Shown piece after piece: positions 42,539-51,043 of a stretch of 64,000 nucleotides of DNA (the stretch's first letter is position 1; every line of letters begins with the position of its first letter). The stretch spans positions 186,001-250,000 of the forward strand of contig DRHT01000031.1 in NCBI GenBank assembly GCA_011053055.1, in the 5' to 3' direction. Below the pieces are notes generated by a model. The model did not search any database. It had not been told where the DNA came from and saw only the letters and a list, made by a program, of their open reading frames with translations. This DNA is from Halopseudomonas sabulinigri. GTDB taxonomy: Bacteria; Pseudomonadota; Gammaproteobacteria; Pseudomonadales; Pseudomonadaceae. Both the position numbers and the translations under genes were made by a program.

Positions 42539-44182
42539 CGCGCTCAAGGCGACAACACGGTCAACCTTGGGCAATAAAGCCGCATCATGCCCCAGCAACA
42601 ACGCCGTGCGGTCCGCCAGCCAAGGCTCTAATCGTGCGCTCACCCGCTCTCGGGTGGCAGCGTCCAGGCCGCTGAATGGCTCGTCCAGAATTACCAGAGG
42701 TGCGTTTTTAAGCAGCACTCTTGCCAGTACTAAACGCCGCCCCTCACCACCCGAGAATTGTTTGCCCGATTCGCCCACCCAGGTATTCAATCCGGTCGGC
42801 AATCCATCAACCAGGTCGGCCAGATCTACCATCTCCAGCACTGCCCAGAGTTGTTCATTACTCGCGCCAGGGTTACCCAACAGCAAATTAGCAGCGACGC
42901 TGTCATGCAATAACTCAGTCTGCTGAGTTAGGTAGCCAAGCTGGGTGCGCCATTCCTGAAGCGGCAGCTCAAGCAACGGCATACCACTAACCAGCAGCTG
43001 CCCTGAGTCAGGGTCAAGCAAACGCGCGGCCAGCGCGGCCAAGGTCGACTTACCCGAACCGGAGGGGCCAATAACCGCCAGGCGCTCGTTTCTTGCCAGC
43101 GTTAAGTTAAAACCCTGTATCCCGGCGTGATGCACTCCAATATCGTGCCATTGCAACGTAACGTCGGTGGGCATAGGTAAGGGCTGGGCCGGATCGACCA
43201 AGCGGCTACTCATGCTAGTCTGCTGATTCAGTCGCGCCGCGGCAGCTCGAGTGCCGCCGAATTGTGCGAAGGCCGCGGGCAAGCCAGCAAAACCTTCGCT
43301 CAATGCCATCAACGCCAGCGGAATCATCACCATGATCGGACCCGACAGCAGTCCTGCTGCATAGGCTTGCATTGCACCAAACAAACCTAACAAAACGGTG
43401 GCCATCACGCCCAACGTTGCCAGACCCTGCCCAAGAGCAATACGCCCTTGCAGAATCAGTTGTTCATCCAATATTTGCTGACTACTGGCCAGCAGCCGCT
43501 GGCGATGCAGGCCCAGAGTGCCGGCAGCCGTCAACTCAGCCAGCCCCTGCAATTGCTCAACAGCCTGAACCCGCAGGTAATCAAGCTGCTCCACTCGCCG
43601 GGCGCTGTAATGCAGCCCAAACAATGCCATGCCCAAGGTCAGAAACAGCAGCAGCCCCAGCAGCACGGCGCCGAGCAACAACGCTAGAGAAAGATGGAAA
43701 ACCGCGATCAAGCCACACACTAGCGTGATACCCAGCAACGCCACTACCGGCGGCGCGAGCAGGCGTAAGTAAAGCGTATCCAGGGTATCTATATCGGCGG
43801 TCAGACGATTGAGCCATTGCGCTGCGCGCAGGCGACTCAAGGTGGCACCATCCAGCAGCGCCAAAGCCGCGAAATGCCGACCGCGCAAATCGGCCAGTAA
43901 GCTCAACACCGTGTTGTGGTTGTAGACCCGCTCGGAGTAGCGCGCGACCGTGCGCGTGAGGGCGAAAAACCGGATGCCGCCACCCGGCATATACACATCA
44001 AACATCACTCGCTGGCCTGCGGCCCAGAGCAGCGCGGTAACGCCCGTGGCGGTAATAAACCAACCAGACAGCGCTAACAGACCTATGGCACTGAACAGGG
44101 TTAATGCCAGCAGCAACGCACCGACTACCAGGCGCGAACGGCGCTGCATGATGAGCGCCAGCCAAGGCTTTAGCTCATGCAT
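42533..44182 (-). CDS. cydC: Cytochrome bd assembly ABC transporter, CydC
   Basis: The 549-residue half-transporter has a six-helix membrane domain (1-310) and an ATPase domain with Walker A GPSGSGKSTLAA and signature FSGGEGRR. CydDC exports cysteine/glutathione to the periplasm, which is needed to assemble bd-type oxidases. The ATG at 44182 has GAGG seven bases upstream and overlaps the cydD stop by 8 bp. Last gene of the cioAB-cydDC operon. Confidence 0.93.
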   Translation of the reverse strand: MHELKPWLALIMQRRSRLVVGALLLALTLFSAIGLLALSGWFITATGVTALLWAAGQRVMFDVYMPGGGIRFFALTRTVARYSERVYNHNTVLSLLADLRGRHFAALALLDGATLSRLRAAQWLNRLTADIDTLDTLYLRLLAPPVVALLGITLVCGLIAVFHLSLALLLGAVLLGLLLFLTLGMALFGLHYSARRVEQLDYLRVQAVEQLQGLAELTAAGTLGLHRQRLLASSQQILDEQLILQGRIALGQGLATLGVMATVLLGLFGAMQAYAAGLLSGPIMVMIPLALMALSEGFAGLPAAFAQFGGTRAAAARLNQQTSMSSRLVDPAQPLPMPTDVTLQWHDIGVHHAGIQGFNLTLARNERLAVIGPSGSGKSTLAALAARLLDPDSGQLLVSGMPLLELPLQEWRTQLGYLTQQTELLHDSVAANLLLGNPGASNEQLWAVLEMVDLADLVDGLPTGLNTWVGESGKQFSGGEGRRLVLARVLLKNAPLVILDEPFSGLDAATRERVSARLEPWLADRTALLLGHDAALLPKVDRVVALSAL

Positions 44183-45851
44183 CTGTGAGCCTCCCACTGT
44201 TCAGAACATAACGGCGATCCGCCAACGCCATCAGCGCTGGGTGGTGGGTGGCGATGATCAGCGTTTTGCCGCTAGCCGCCAGTCCGCGCAGCGCGGTTAT
44301 TACTTCAGCTTCGCTCTGCTCATCCAGGCTGGCAGTAGGTTCATCCAGCAACACCACATCAGCTGTCGACAACCATACCCTTGCTAGCGCTAACCGCTGT
44401 GCTTGGCCACCGGACAACCCACGACCACCTTCACCCAAAACCGTATCTAAACCATTACGCTGAGCCCCGAGCAGCGCACCAAGGCCCACAGCCTCAATCG
44501 CGCGCGACATCTCCTCAGTGCTAGCCTGCGGAGCGGTGAGACGCAGATTCTCCGCCCAACTGCCCTGAATAAGAAAAGGCCGTTGGCCCAGCCAGGCAAG
44601 CGGTTGCTCACCCGGTAGATGACCTAATATCGTGAGGCTTCCGCTGTCGGGGTTAACGAAACCGGCAATGCAGTGCAGCAAGCTGGATTTGCCTGAGCCG
44701 GAAGACCCGGTCAGCGCAACTACTTGCCCGGCTGATATCTGCAAAGAGATATCGGTCAGTACCGCTCCACGGCCCGGATAAGACAAGCTCAACTGGCGAA
44801 TGCAGATACCATCGGCGCCCTGTTTTGCAGACTCACTCTGAGAATCAATATTCGCCGCTTCATCCTGCAACGCAGCCATACCCTCAGCCGCTGCCAGTGC
44901 TGCAGCCCGGTCATGATAGGACTGCGCCAGGCTGCGTAGCGGTTGAAAAAACTCAGGCGCCAGCAACAGAATCAGTAGGCCGGAAAATAGCGTTAACTGG
45001 GCCGCAGGGCCGTATTGAATGTAGCCAAGCAAACCAAAACCGATATACATCGCAACCACCGCGATCGCCACAGAGGCGAAGAACTCCAACACCGCAGAGG
45101 AAAGAAAAGCGATGCGTAAGGTGCGCATGGTGACCGAGCGGTAACGCTCGGCGGCATCTTGTACCGATTGGGTCGCGGCACCTACCTGCCCGAACAGCTG
45201 CAGGCTGGTGAGGCTGCGCACCCGATCAAGAAAATGCCCGGCCAGCCGCCCTGCTTCCAGCACGTGCTGCTGACTCACCTTTTCTGCGCTCATGCCGATT
45301 AGCGCCATAAACAAAGGAATCAGCGGTGCTGCAAGCAACAGAAACAACGCCGCTAGCCAGTCGAGCCAGAACACGAGCAGCAGAATCAATAAGGGGGATA
45401 GTAGAGCTAACCACTGTTGCGGTAGATAACGCGCGTAATAACCATCCAGCGCCTCTGCCTGCTCGACCCACTGATTGGTCAAAGCCGCGCTGGACCGATC
45501 CGCCAAACGGATCGGTCCAAGATCAGCCCAGTCGGCAGCCAATTGCTCGCGTGCCGTTTGGCGCACCCTCACACTGGCATGCTGGCCACAACGCTCTTGC
45601 ACCGCCTGCGCAAGAGCACGCAGCACAACAGCCAAGCCCAAACCCACACCTGGCCACAGCAAAGAGGAATAAGGGGCTTTTGCGATCAGCACGGCATGCA
45701 CCAACCAAGCGATCAGGCCCATCTGCGCAATGATCGCCAGTGTCTGCAACAGCCCCGCCACTACCGCAGCATACAGCCAGGGCCGAACTGCCAGCCCCTG
45801 CTGCCGCAGCCAATGACGGCTGCGGCGACCGGACTCAGTGATAGCCTTCAC
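44175..45851 (-). CDS. cydD: Cytochrome bd assembly ABC transporter, CydD
   Basis: The 558-residue half-transporter has an N-terminal membrane domain (helices from about residue 20) and an ATPase domain with Walker A GSSGSGKSSLLH, signature LSGGQAQRLALARV and Walker B VVLLDEPTASLD. It is the partner of CydC. It overlaps the oxidase subunit II gene by 17 bp, so all four genes are likely cotranscribed. Confidence 0.93.
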   Translation of the reverse strand: MKAITESGRRSRHWLRQQGLAVRPWLYAAVVAGLLQTLAIIAQMGLIAWLVHAVLIAKAPYSSLLWPGVGLGLAVVLRALAQAVQERCGQHASVRVRQTAREQLAADWADLGPIRLADRSSAALTNQWVEQAEALDGYYARYLPQQWLALLSPLLILLLVFWLDWLAALFLLLAAPLIPLFMALIGMSAEKVSQQHVLEAGRLAGHFLDRVRSLTSLQLFGQVGAATQSVQDAAERYRSVTMRTLRIAFLSSAVLEFFASVAIAVVAMYIGFGLLGYIQYGPAAQLTLFSGLLILLLAPEFFQPLRSLAQSYHDRAAALAAAEGMAALQDEAANIDSQSESAKQGADGICIRQLSLSYPGRGAVLTDISLQISAGQVVALTGSSGSGKSSLLHCIAGFVNPDSGSLTILGHLPGEQPLAWLGQRPFLIQGSWAENLRLTAPQASTEEMSRAIEAVGLGALLGAQRNGLDTVLGEGGRGLSGGQAQRLALARVWLSTADVVLLDEPTASLDEQSEAEVITALRGLAASGKTLIIATHHPALMALADRRYVLNSGRLTDA

Positions 45852-46842
45852 CCACGCGGACCTTGCCGCGGAAGATCCAATAGGTCCAAGCCGTATAGGC
45901 GAGAATAATCGGGATCACGAACAGCATCCCAAGCAGCAGAAACAGCTGAGAGCCCGGCGCAGAAGCCGCATCCCACAAAGTGAAGTTAGGCGGAATGACG
46001 TAGGGCCAGCGCGTCCACAGCAGTGCAAAGTAGGTGGAAAAGAACATCGCCATGGTCGCAAGGAAGGGCACGACTTCCTTGCGCTTACGCAACCCGCTCC
46101 AGATCTGGTAGGCAAAAAACAGTGCCAATACCGGGAAGATCCAGATCCAGCGAACCATCGAGAACCAGCGCTCATAGGCACTTGGATCAACCGACGGCGT
46201 CCAGATGCTGATGATACCGAAAACACCCAGCACAGCGGCCAGCAACCACGGCGCGATCCGATAGGCCCACTGCTGAATATAGCCCTCGGTTTTCATTATC
46301 AGCCAGGTGCTGCCGAGCAGCGCATAACCGGCCATCAAGCCTACACCGGTCATCACCGTGAACGGCGTGAGCCAATCGAAGGCACCGCCAGCGTAAACCA
46401 AACCTTCGGTTTTATAACCTTGAATATAGGTACCCACCACCACACCTTGCGCAAAAGCCGCCAGGTAGGAGCCGCCGGCAAAGGCCCAGTTCCACAGGTA
46501 GCGTGAGGTTTTTGCCTTGAAGCGAAATTCGAAGGCCACGCCGCGAAAGATCAAACCCGCGAGCATCAAAAATACGCCGATATACAACGCCGGCAGCAAG
46601 ATTGAATAGACCAGCGGAAACGCCCCGAGCAGGCCCGCGCCACCCAGCACCAGCCAGGTTTCATTACCGTCCCACACTGGCGCCACCGAGTTCATCATCA
46701 CGTCGCGGGCATCTTCATCCGGCGCGAAGGGGAACAGCATGCCCACGCCCAAATCGAAGCCGTCCATCAGCACATACATGATCACCGCGAAGGCAATGAT
46801 CATCGCCCAGATCATCGATAGGTCAAAGATTTCCGATTCCAT
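45835..46842 (-). CDS. cioB: Cyanide-insensitive cytochrome bd-type quinol oxidase subunit II
   Basis: The 335-residue integral membrane protein has about eight helices. DGFDLGVGMLFPF, the start motif of subunit II, and PVWDGNETWLVLGGAGLLGAFP are conserved. FAQGVVVGTYIQGY is typical of the CioB branch found in pseudomonads. It starts 2 bp after the subunit I gene. Confidence 0.93.
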   Translation of the reverse strand: MESEIFDLSMIWAMIIAFAVIMYVLMDGFDLGVGMLFPFAPDEDARDVMMNSVAPVWDGNETWLVLGGAGLLGAFPLVYSILLPALYIGVFLMLAGLIFRGVAFEFRFKAKTSRYLWNWAFAGGSYLAAFAQGVVVGTYIQGYKTEGLVYAGGAFDWLTPFTVMTGVGLMAGYALLGSTWLIMKTEGYIQQWAYRIAPWLLAAVLGVFGIISIWTPSVDPSAYERWFSMVRWIWIFPVLALFFAYQIWSGLRKRKEVVPFLATMAMFFSTYFALLWTRWPYVIPPNFTLWDAASAPGSQLFLLLGMLFVIPIILAYTAWTYWIFRGKVRVGEGYH

Positions 46843-46844
46843 GC

Positions 46845-48248
46845 TCAGGCTCCCTTATGTTCGAATGTCACGTCACTGCCCGACAGGGGACGAGACGGCC
46901 GATGCATTTCATCATCTGCATCAATGTGGGATTCATCAATCTCAAGGCCGTCTTGCAATACGCGCATCAGGTAGTACAAACCTGCGCTGAAAATCGCCGC
47001 GTAGACCGTGATGTAGCCCAACAAAGTAAACAGCGCCATGCCACCCGTTAGCGAAGGTGTAACGCCTTCGGCGTGGGTCATCATCCCGTACACCAGCCAA
47101 GGAGCCCGTCCGGTTTCAGTGACCACCCAGCCCGCCAATACGGCGATAAAGGGCGTAATGCTCATCAGCCGCAGCCCCTGCAAAAACCAGGGTGTCTGCC
47201 AGTAGCGCTGTTTGTAGCGCAGCAACAAGCCCATAAAGGCGGTTGCGATCATCAGCAGACCCAGCCCGACCATCACGCGGAACCCCCAGAAAACCCACGG
47301 CACTTCCGGCTGTTCAGCAACCGGGAAGTCCTTGAGTCCTGGCACTACGCCGTCAATATCATGGGTCAGGATCAGACTTGCCAACTTGGGGATACCAATC
47401 TCGATGAGATTGCTTTGGCTCTCCTTATCTGGCCATGCGAACAGCAACAAAGGTACGCCCGATGAGGTTTCCCAGTTAGCTTCCATCGCGGCAACCTTGG
47501 CGGGTTGATGCTCCAGGGTGTTAAGTCCGTGGAAGTCGCCCACCACCGCTTGGGTGGGGGCGAGAATCAAAATCAGCCACAAGCACATGGATAGCGCCTT
47601 GCGATTTACCTCCACCTCACGCCCGCGCAGTAAATACCAGGCACTCACCCCCGAGACCACGAAAGAGCCTGTCAGGAACGAGGCAAGCACCATGTGCGCC
47701 AAACGATAGGGGAAGGACGGATTAAAGATGGCCTCACTCCAGGAGGTCACAAAGAACACGCCATCTCGCAATTCTACGCCCGCTGGCGTATGCATCCAGC
47801 TATTGGCGGCAAGAATCCAGAAGGTTGAAATCAGCGTGCCCAGCGCCACCATGCAGGCGGCGAAGAGGTGCAGTCCCTTGGGCACCCGGTTACGCCCGAA
47901 CAACAGAACACCCAGAAATGCCGCTTCAAGGAAGAACGCGGTGATCACTTCATAACTGAGCATCGGTCCCAGGAAGTTGGCTGCCGCGTAGGAATAGTTA
48001 CTCCAGTTAGTACCGAACTGGAAGGACATGACGATGCCCGAGACGACACCCATGCCAAAGACGACGGCAAACACCTGTACCCAAAATTTGGACAGGCGCT
48101 CCCAAACGGGGTTACCGGTTTTGAAGGAAAGCGCTTCCAGAAAGGCAATAAAAGAAGCCAGGCCAATACTGAAAACTGGAAAGATCGCGTGAAACGACAC
48201 CACAAATGCAAACTGCAAACGTGACAGCAGGAGGGGATCCAATTCCAT
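46845..48248 (-). CDS. cioA: Cyanide-insensitive cytochrome bd-type quinol oxidase subunit I
   Basis: The 467-residue subunit carries hemes b558, b595 and d. His in SFHAIFPVFSIGL (near 20) and in YRLAHMVLASFLTG are the expected heme ligands, and GWVVTETGRAPWLVYG is the family signature. The periplasmic Q-loop between helices 6 and 7 is short, which is the CioA type rather than the long-loop E. coli CydA type. The enzyme oxidises quinol with O2 and resists cyanide. A 7-bp inverted repeat lies 30 nt before the start. Confidence 0.93.
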   Translation of the reverse strand: MELDPLLLSRLQFAFVVSFHAIFPVFSIGLASFIAFLEALSFKTGNPVWERLSKFWVQVFAVVFGMGVVSGIVMSFQFGTNWSNYSYAAANFLGPMLSYEVITAFFLEAAFLGVLLFGRNRVPKGLHLFAACMVALGTLISTFWILAANSWMHTPAGVELRDGVFFVTSWSEAIFNPSFPYRLAHMVLASFLTGSFVVSGVSAWYLLRGREVEVNRKALSMCLWLILILAPTQAVVGDFHGLNTLEHQPAKVAAMEANWETSSGVPLLLFAWPDKESQSNLIEIGIPKLASLILTHDIDGVVPGLKDFPVAEQPEVPWVFWGFRVMVGLGLLMIATAFMGLLLRYKQRYWQTPWFLQGLRLMSITPFIAVLAGWVVTETGRAPWLVYGMMTHAEGVTPSLTGGMALFTLLGYITVYAAIFSAGLYYLMRVLQDGLEIDESHIDADDEMHRPSRPLSGSDVTFEHKGA

Positions 48249-48277
48249 GCGCGCTACTCCTTAAGAGAAAAAGTTGA

Positions 48278-48303
48278 TGCAGGTTGCGGGTATACCACCT
48301 GCA
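48278..48303 (-). promoter_or_regulatory. Inverted repeat in the cioA leader
   Basis: TGCAGGT and ACCTGCA (48278-48284, 48297-48303) are perfectly inverted with a 12-bp spacer, 30 bp before the cioA start. It could be an operator or an mRNA hairpin. No complete Anr/FNR box is seen in this 225-bp gap. Confidence 0.35.
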
Positions 48304-48473
48304 GTCAGCAATAGGGTCCGGGAGTGAGACCCCGCTACCGTTAGGATTGTTCCACAACGCAGTGTGCCCCAGTCTTGCATAAACCGGGACCAGACGAATT
48401 GCCGCAGGCCGCATCAAGACAAGGCTAAACCCGTGGCACCACACAGGTTTGCTAGCAAAAAAACGAGTCGCGG

Positions 48474-49193
48474 CTAAAGCATAACCCACAAAGACACCGC
48501 CAGCGGCAGCAGAAGTGCAGTCGCCATACCCATCAAGCTCATCGAGAGGGCCGCAAACGCGCCAGCCTCCTCGCCCTCTTCCAACGCTCTGGAAGTGCCC
48601 ACGGCGTGAGCCGTCATGCCCATTGCCATACCCCAAGCAGCAGGATGGTCAACGCCGGCAATACGCAGCAACCAGGGTCCGAAGATTGCCCCCAACACCC
48701 CGGTAAACATCACAAATACCGCCGCCAAGGCCGCAACACCGCCGATCTGCTCAGCCACCAACATGGCAATCGGCGAGGTGACCGACTTGGGCGCCAGGGT
48801 CATCATGATCATAGGTTCGGCGCCCAACAGCCACGCCAACAGCACTGCCATCAGCGTAGCAAAGGTGCCGCCAACCAACAGACAAATAACCACGGGCCAG
48901 AAGAAAGTGCGGATCCGTCGCAGGTTCAGATACAAGGGTATGGCCAAGGCCACCGTTGCCGGGCCCAGCAATACCAGCAGCGGGGAGACAGCCTCGCGGT
49001 AATGCGGATAGTCCTTACCTGCAAGCCATATCAGTAGCGCCAGCACCGGCGTTGACACCAAGACCGGGTGAAACACCGCCATGCGCGTCTTCTCGTACAG
49101 CGCGAGGCCCAACTGATAAGCCGCCAGCGTCATGCCTACCCAGAACAGCGGATGATTAAGAACGGCTATCCACGCCTGCTGCAGATTGCCCAT
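48474..49193 (-). CDS. lrgB: LrgB/CidB-family membrane protein
   Basis: The 239-residue protein has about seven helices. The family motif TLAPKSVTSPIAMLVAEQIGG is complete, followed by GMTAHAVGTSRALEEGEEAGAFAALSMSLMG. LrgAB/CidAB proteins were first described as holin-like regulators of murein hydrolases. Several are now shown to import pyruvate or export glycolate. It begins at the last base of the lrgA gene. Confidence 0.93.
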   Translation of the reverse strand: MGNLQQAWIAVLNHPLFWVGMTLAAYQLGLALYEKTRMAVFHPVLVSTPVLALLIWLAGKDYPHYREAVSPLLVLLGPATVALAIPLYLNLRRIRTFFWPVVICLLVGGTFATLMAVLLAWLLGAEPMIMMTLAPKSVTSPIAMLVAEQIGGVAALAAVFVMFTGVLGAIFGPWLLRIAGVDHPAAWGMAMGMTAHAVGTSRALEEGEEAGAFAALSMSLMGMATALLLPLAVSLWVML

Positions 49194-49552
49194 CAGGATT
49201 TATCCTCACGTTGCTGACGCATGATCATGCGCTGCATTAGCCAACCACAAAAAGGCAAACTCAGAGCCAAGGAAATCGCCAGCGTAAGCAGAATTGCGGT
49301 GGCATCAGCGGCGATCTCCGCACCATAGGCCATGATTCCAACCGCTGGCGGCACCAGGATCAATGGCAGATATTTCAATAATCCACCGGCGGCCAGGCTA
49401 ATGGACTCACTGACCTCGCCGCGCAGGCAAAGATAAATCACCATCAGCACCATGCCGATAATCGGCCCAGGCAGAATCGGTAACAATAGGACATTCAGCC
49501 CCGTCCCCAGCAGCTGAAAAAATATCAGCCAGGTCATTCCGCGTAACAGCAT
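49193..49552 (-). CDS. lrgA: LrgA/CidA-family membrane protein
   Basis: The 119-residue protein has four helices. The motif LPILPGPIIGMVLMVIYL, then LLKYLPLILVPPAVGIM, is characteristic of the CidA/LrgA family. It forms a two-part carrier with LrgB. The ATG at 49552 has AAGGG eight bases upstream; the TTG at 49567 is the less likely alternative. A PdhR/LldR-type operator lies about 130 bp upstream. Confidence 0.92.
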   Translation of the reverse strand: MLLRGMTWLIFFQLLGTGLNVLLLPILPGPIIGMVLMVIYLCLRGEVSESISLAAGGLLKYLPLILVPPAVGIMAYGAEIAADATAILLTLAISLALSLPFCGWLMQRMIMRQQREDKS

Positions 49553-49680
49553 GTTCGTGCCCTTCAAGCAAACAGTGCCAACAAGATTAAACAGTCAGAC
49601 GCGGGGTGCCTAGCCCTGCCTTCGTAGCAATTGGTAAACACCAGGATGACCGGCTCACATGGCGGCGTACAAACTTAACA

Positions 49681-49695
49681 ATTGGTATGACCAAT
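49681..49695. promoter_or_regulatory. PdhR/LldR-type GntR operator upstream of lrgAB
   Basis: ATTGGT-ATG-ACCAAT matches the ATTGGTNNNACCAAT consensus known for PdhR, LldR and related FadR-subfamily regulators, which respond to pyruvate or lactate. A degenerate second copy (TTGGT-AAAC-ACCA) lies at 49631-49643. Both are within 145 bp upstream of lrgA. No GntR gene is in the window. Confidence 0.55.
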
Positions 49696-49697
49696 AT

Positions 49698-49735
49698 TAA
49701 AAAATCCCGCAGCGCCAAACGGTGCGGGATTTTTC
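49698..49735 (-). terminator. Rho-independent terminator after the acyl-CoA dehydrogenase unit
   Basis: AAAAATCCCGCA and TGCGGGATTTTT form a 12-bp stem around 11 bases, with U-runs for either strand. It serves the minus-strand genes ending at 49882. Confidence 0.85.
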
Positions 49736-49743
49736 TTCACGAG

Positions 49744-49775
49744 AGCGGCGACACTGGATCAACAGTGTCGCCGCT
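49744..49775. repeat. Perfect 13-bp inverted repeat
   Basis: AGCGGCGACACTG and CAGTGTCGCCGCT enclose GATCAA, 9 bp from the terminator and just beyond the sulfatase-like remnant. It could be the original terminator stem of the lost gene, since it follows that gene's stop codon directly on the minus strand. Confidence 0.6.
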
Positions 49776-49780
49776 GGCAT

Positions 49781-49845
49781 CTACTTCAGCGAAATATCCA
49801 CTCGTTCGATGCTACCCGTGAAGCGGAAGGGAGGTTTGTATTCGG
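49781..49845 (-). pseudogene. 3' end remnant of an arylsulfatase-like gene
   Basis: One minus-strand frame ending at a TAG (49781-49783) reads EYKPPFRFTGSIERVDISLK, with a less certain PVST before it. Arylsulfatases commonly finish with a PF-F-G-I-V-DL pattern of this kind. Upstream, homology stops near the acyl-CoA dehydrogenase stop at 49882, so only the last 20 or so codons remain. The assignment rests on this short motif and is tentative. Confidence 0.4.
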
Positions 49846-49881
49846 TCGAAACCGGCAGCCTGCGCGCCTGCCGGAATCGGG

Positions 49882-51024
49882 TTAGTACCCCTTGAGGGAG
49901 GCAAAGCGGTTGGCGTGGTAACGGAAGTCACCAAAAAGCGCCTGCACGCAGCGCGCGCGCTTCATGAACAGACCAATATCGAACTCGTCGGTCATGCCCA
50001 TCCCACCGTGCATTTGCAACGCTTCATTGGTGGCCAACTCAGCCACTTCAGAGGCCTTGGCTTTGGCCAGGCTGACCTGCATGGACGCGTCATCAGCGCC
50101 GGCATCCAGCGCCATCAGGGCTTTCAGTACCGCCGACTTGACCAGTTCCAGCTCACTAAACAGGTGCGCGCAACGGTGTTGCAGCCCCTGGAAGGTGCTC
50201 AGTGTGACGCCAAACTGCTTACGCTCCAGCAGATAAGCCACCGTGCGTTCAAAGGACTCCAGTGAGAGGCCCAACAACTCGGCGGCCAACTGCGCATTGA
50301 CCACATCCAATGTCAGTTCCAGCGCAGCAAAACCTTTGCCTGCTTCACCCAGCAAATCAGTCGCGGCCACTTTAACGTCATCAAAGGTGACCACTGCCGC
50401 ATTGCGACTATCGGCCATGCTGGTGCGCTCAACACGAACACCCGCAGCGGTACGATCAACCAGCAATAACGTAATACCCTCGCGCTCGCTATCAGCCCCG
50501 CTGCTACGCGCAGACACGATCAACTTGTCAGCAACGTGGCCATCAACCACAAACTGCTTGCGTCCGTTGAGTACCAAGCCGTCGCCTTGCGCCTCCAAGC
50601 GAGTGCCAACCTGAGCAGGGTTATGCCGTGGCGTCTCATCCACCGCCAGCGCCAGCAACAACTCACCGGCAGCCACTTTGGGCAGCAAAGCCTGTTGCTG
50701 CTCGCTGGAGCCCGCCAACAGCAGCGCCGCAACGCCGCCTACCGCCGTCGAGATCAAAGGTGAAGCGCTGAGGTTTCGGCCCGCTTGCTCTGAGATCTGC
50801 CCCATGCCCACGTAACCAAACTGCGAGCCACCCAATTGCTCGGGCACCAGGGTGCCGACAAAGCCCATTTCAACCATGCTCTGCCACAACTCACGGGAGA
50901 AGCCGGTTTCATCGTTGTTGTCGCGCAGGGCTCGTAACTGACTAACCGGTGCGCTCTCAACCATGAAGCGCTTGGCCGCATCCTTGAGCATCTGTTGTTC
51001 TTCGTTTAATACCAATGCTGACAT
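49882..51024 (-). CDS. Acyl-CoA dehydrogenase (FadE-like, short form A)
   Basis: The 380-residue FAD enzyme has a degenerate central region, as in the second subunit of heteromeric acyl-CoA dehydrogenases. The C-terminal ATNEALQMHGGMGMTDEFDIGLFMKRA is conserved, but the usual MTEP-type motif is replaced by LAVDETP. ATG 51024 follows GAGGAA. It begins 20 bp after the stop of the paralogous dehydrogenase upstream. This pairing is typical of alpha2beta2 enzymes acting on CoA thioesters of sterols or branched acids, which is an inference here. Confidence 0.87.
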   Translation of the reverse strand: MSALVLNEEQQMLKDAAKRFMVESAPVSQLRALRDNNDETGFSRELWQSMVEMGFVGTLVPEQLGGSQFGYVGMGQISEQAGRNLSASPLISTAVGGVAALLLAGSSEQQQALLPKVAAGELLLALAVDETPRHNPAQVGTRLEAQGDGLVLNGRKQFVVDGHVADKLIVSARSSGADSEREGITLLLVDRTAAGVRVERTSMADSRNAAVVTFDDVKVAATDLLGEAGKGFAALELTLDVVNAQLAAELLGLSLESFERTVAYLLERKQFGVTLSTFQGLQHRCAHLFSELELVKSAVLKALMALDAGADDASMQVSLAKAKASEVAELATNEALQMHGGMGMTDEFDIGLFMKRARCVQALFGDFRYHANRFASLKGY

Positions 51025-51043
51025 GACGTGTTCCTCTAACCGG

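Noticed and set aside
48249-48473. An Anr/FNR box upstream of cioA
   Set aside because: Only a TTGAT half-site is found; the matching ATCAA half is absent.
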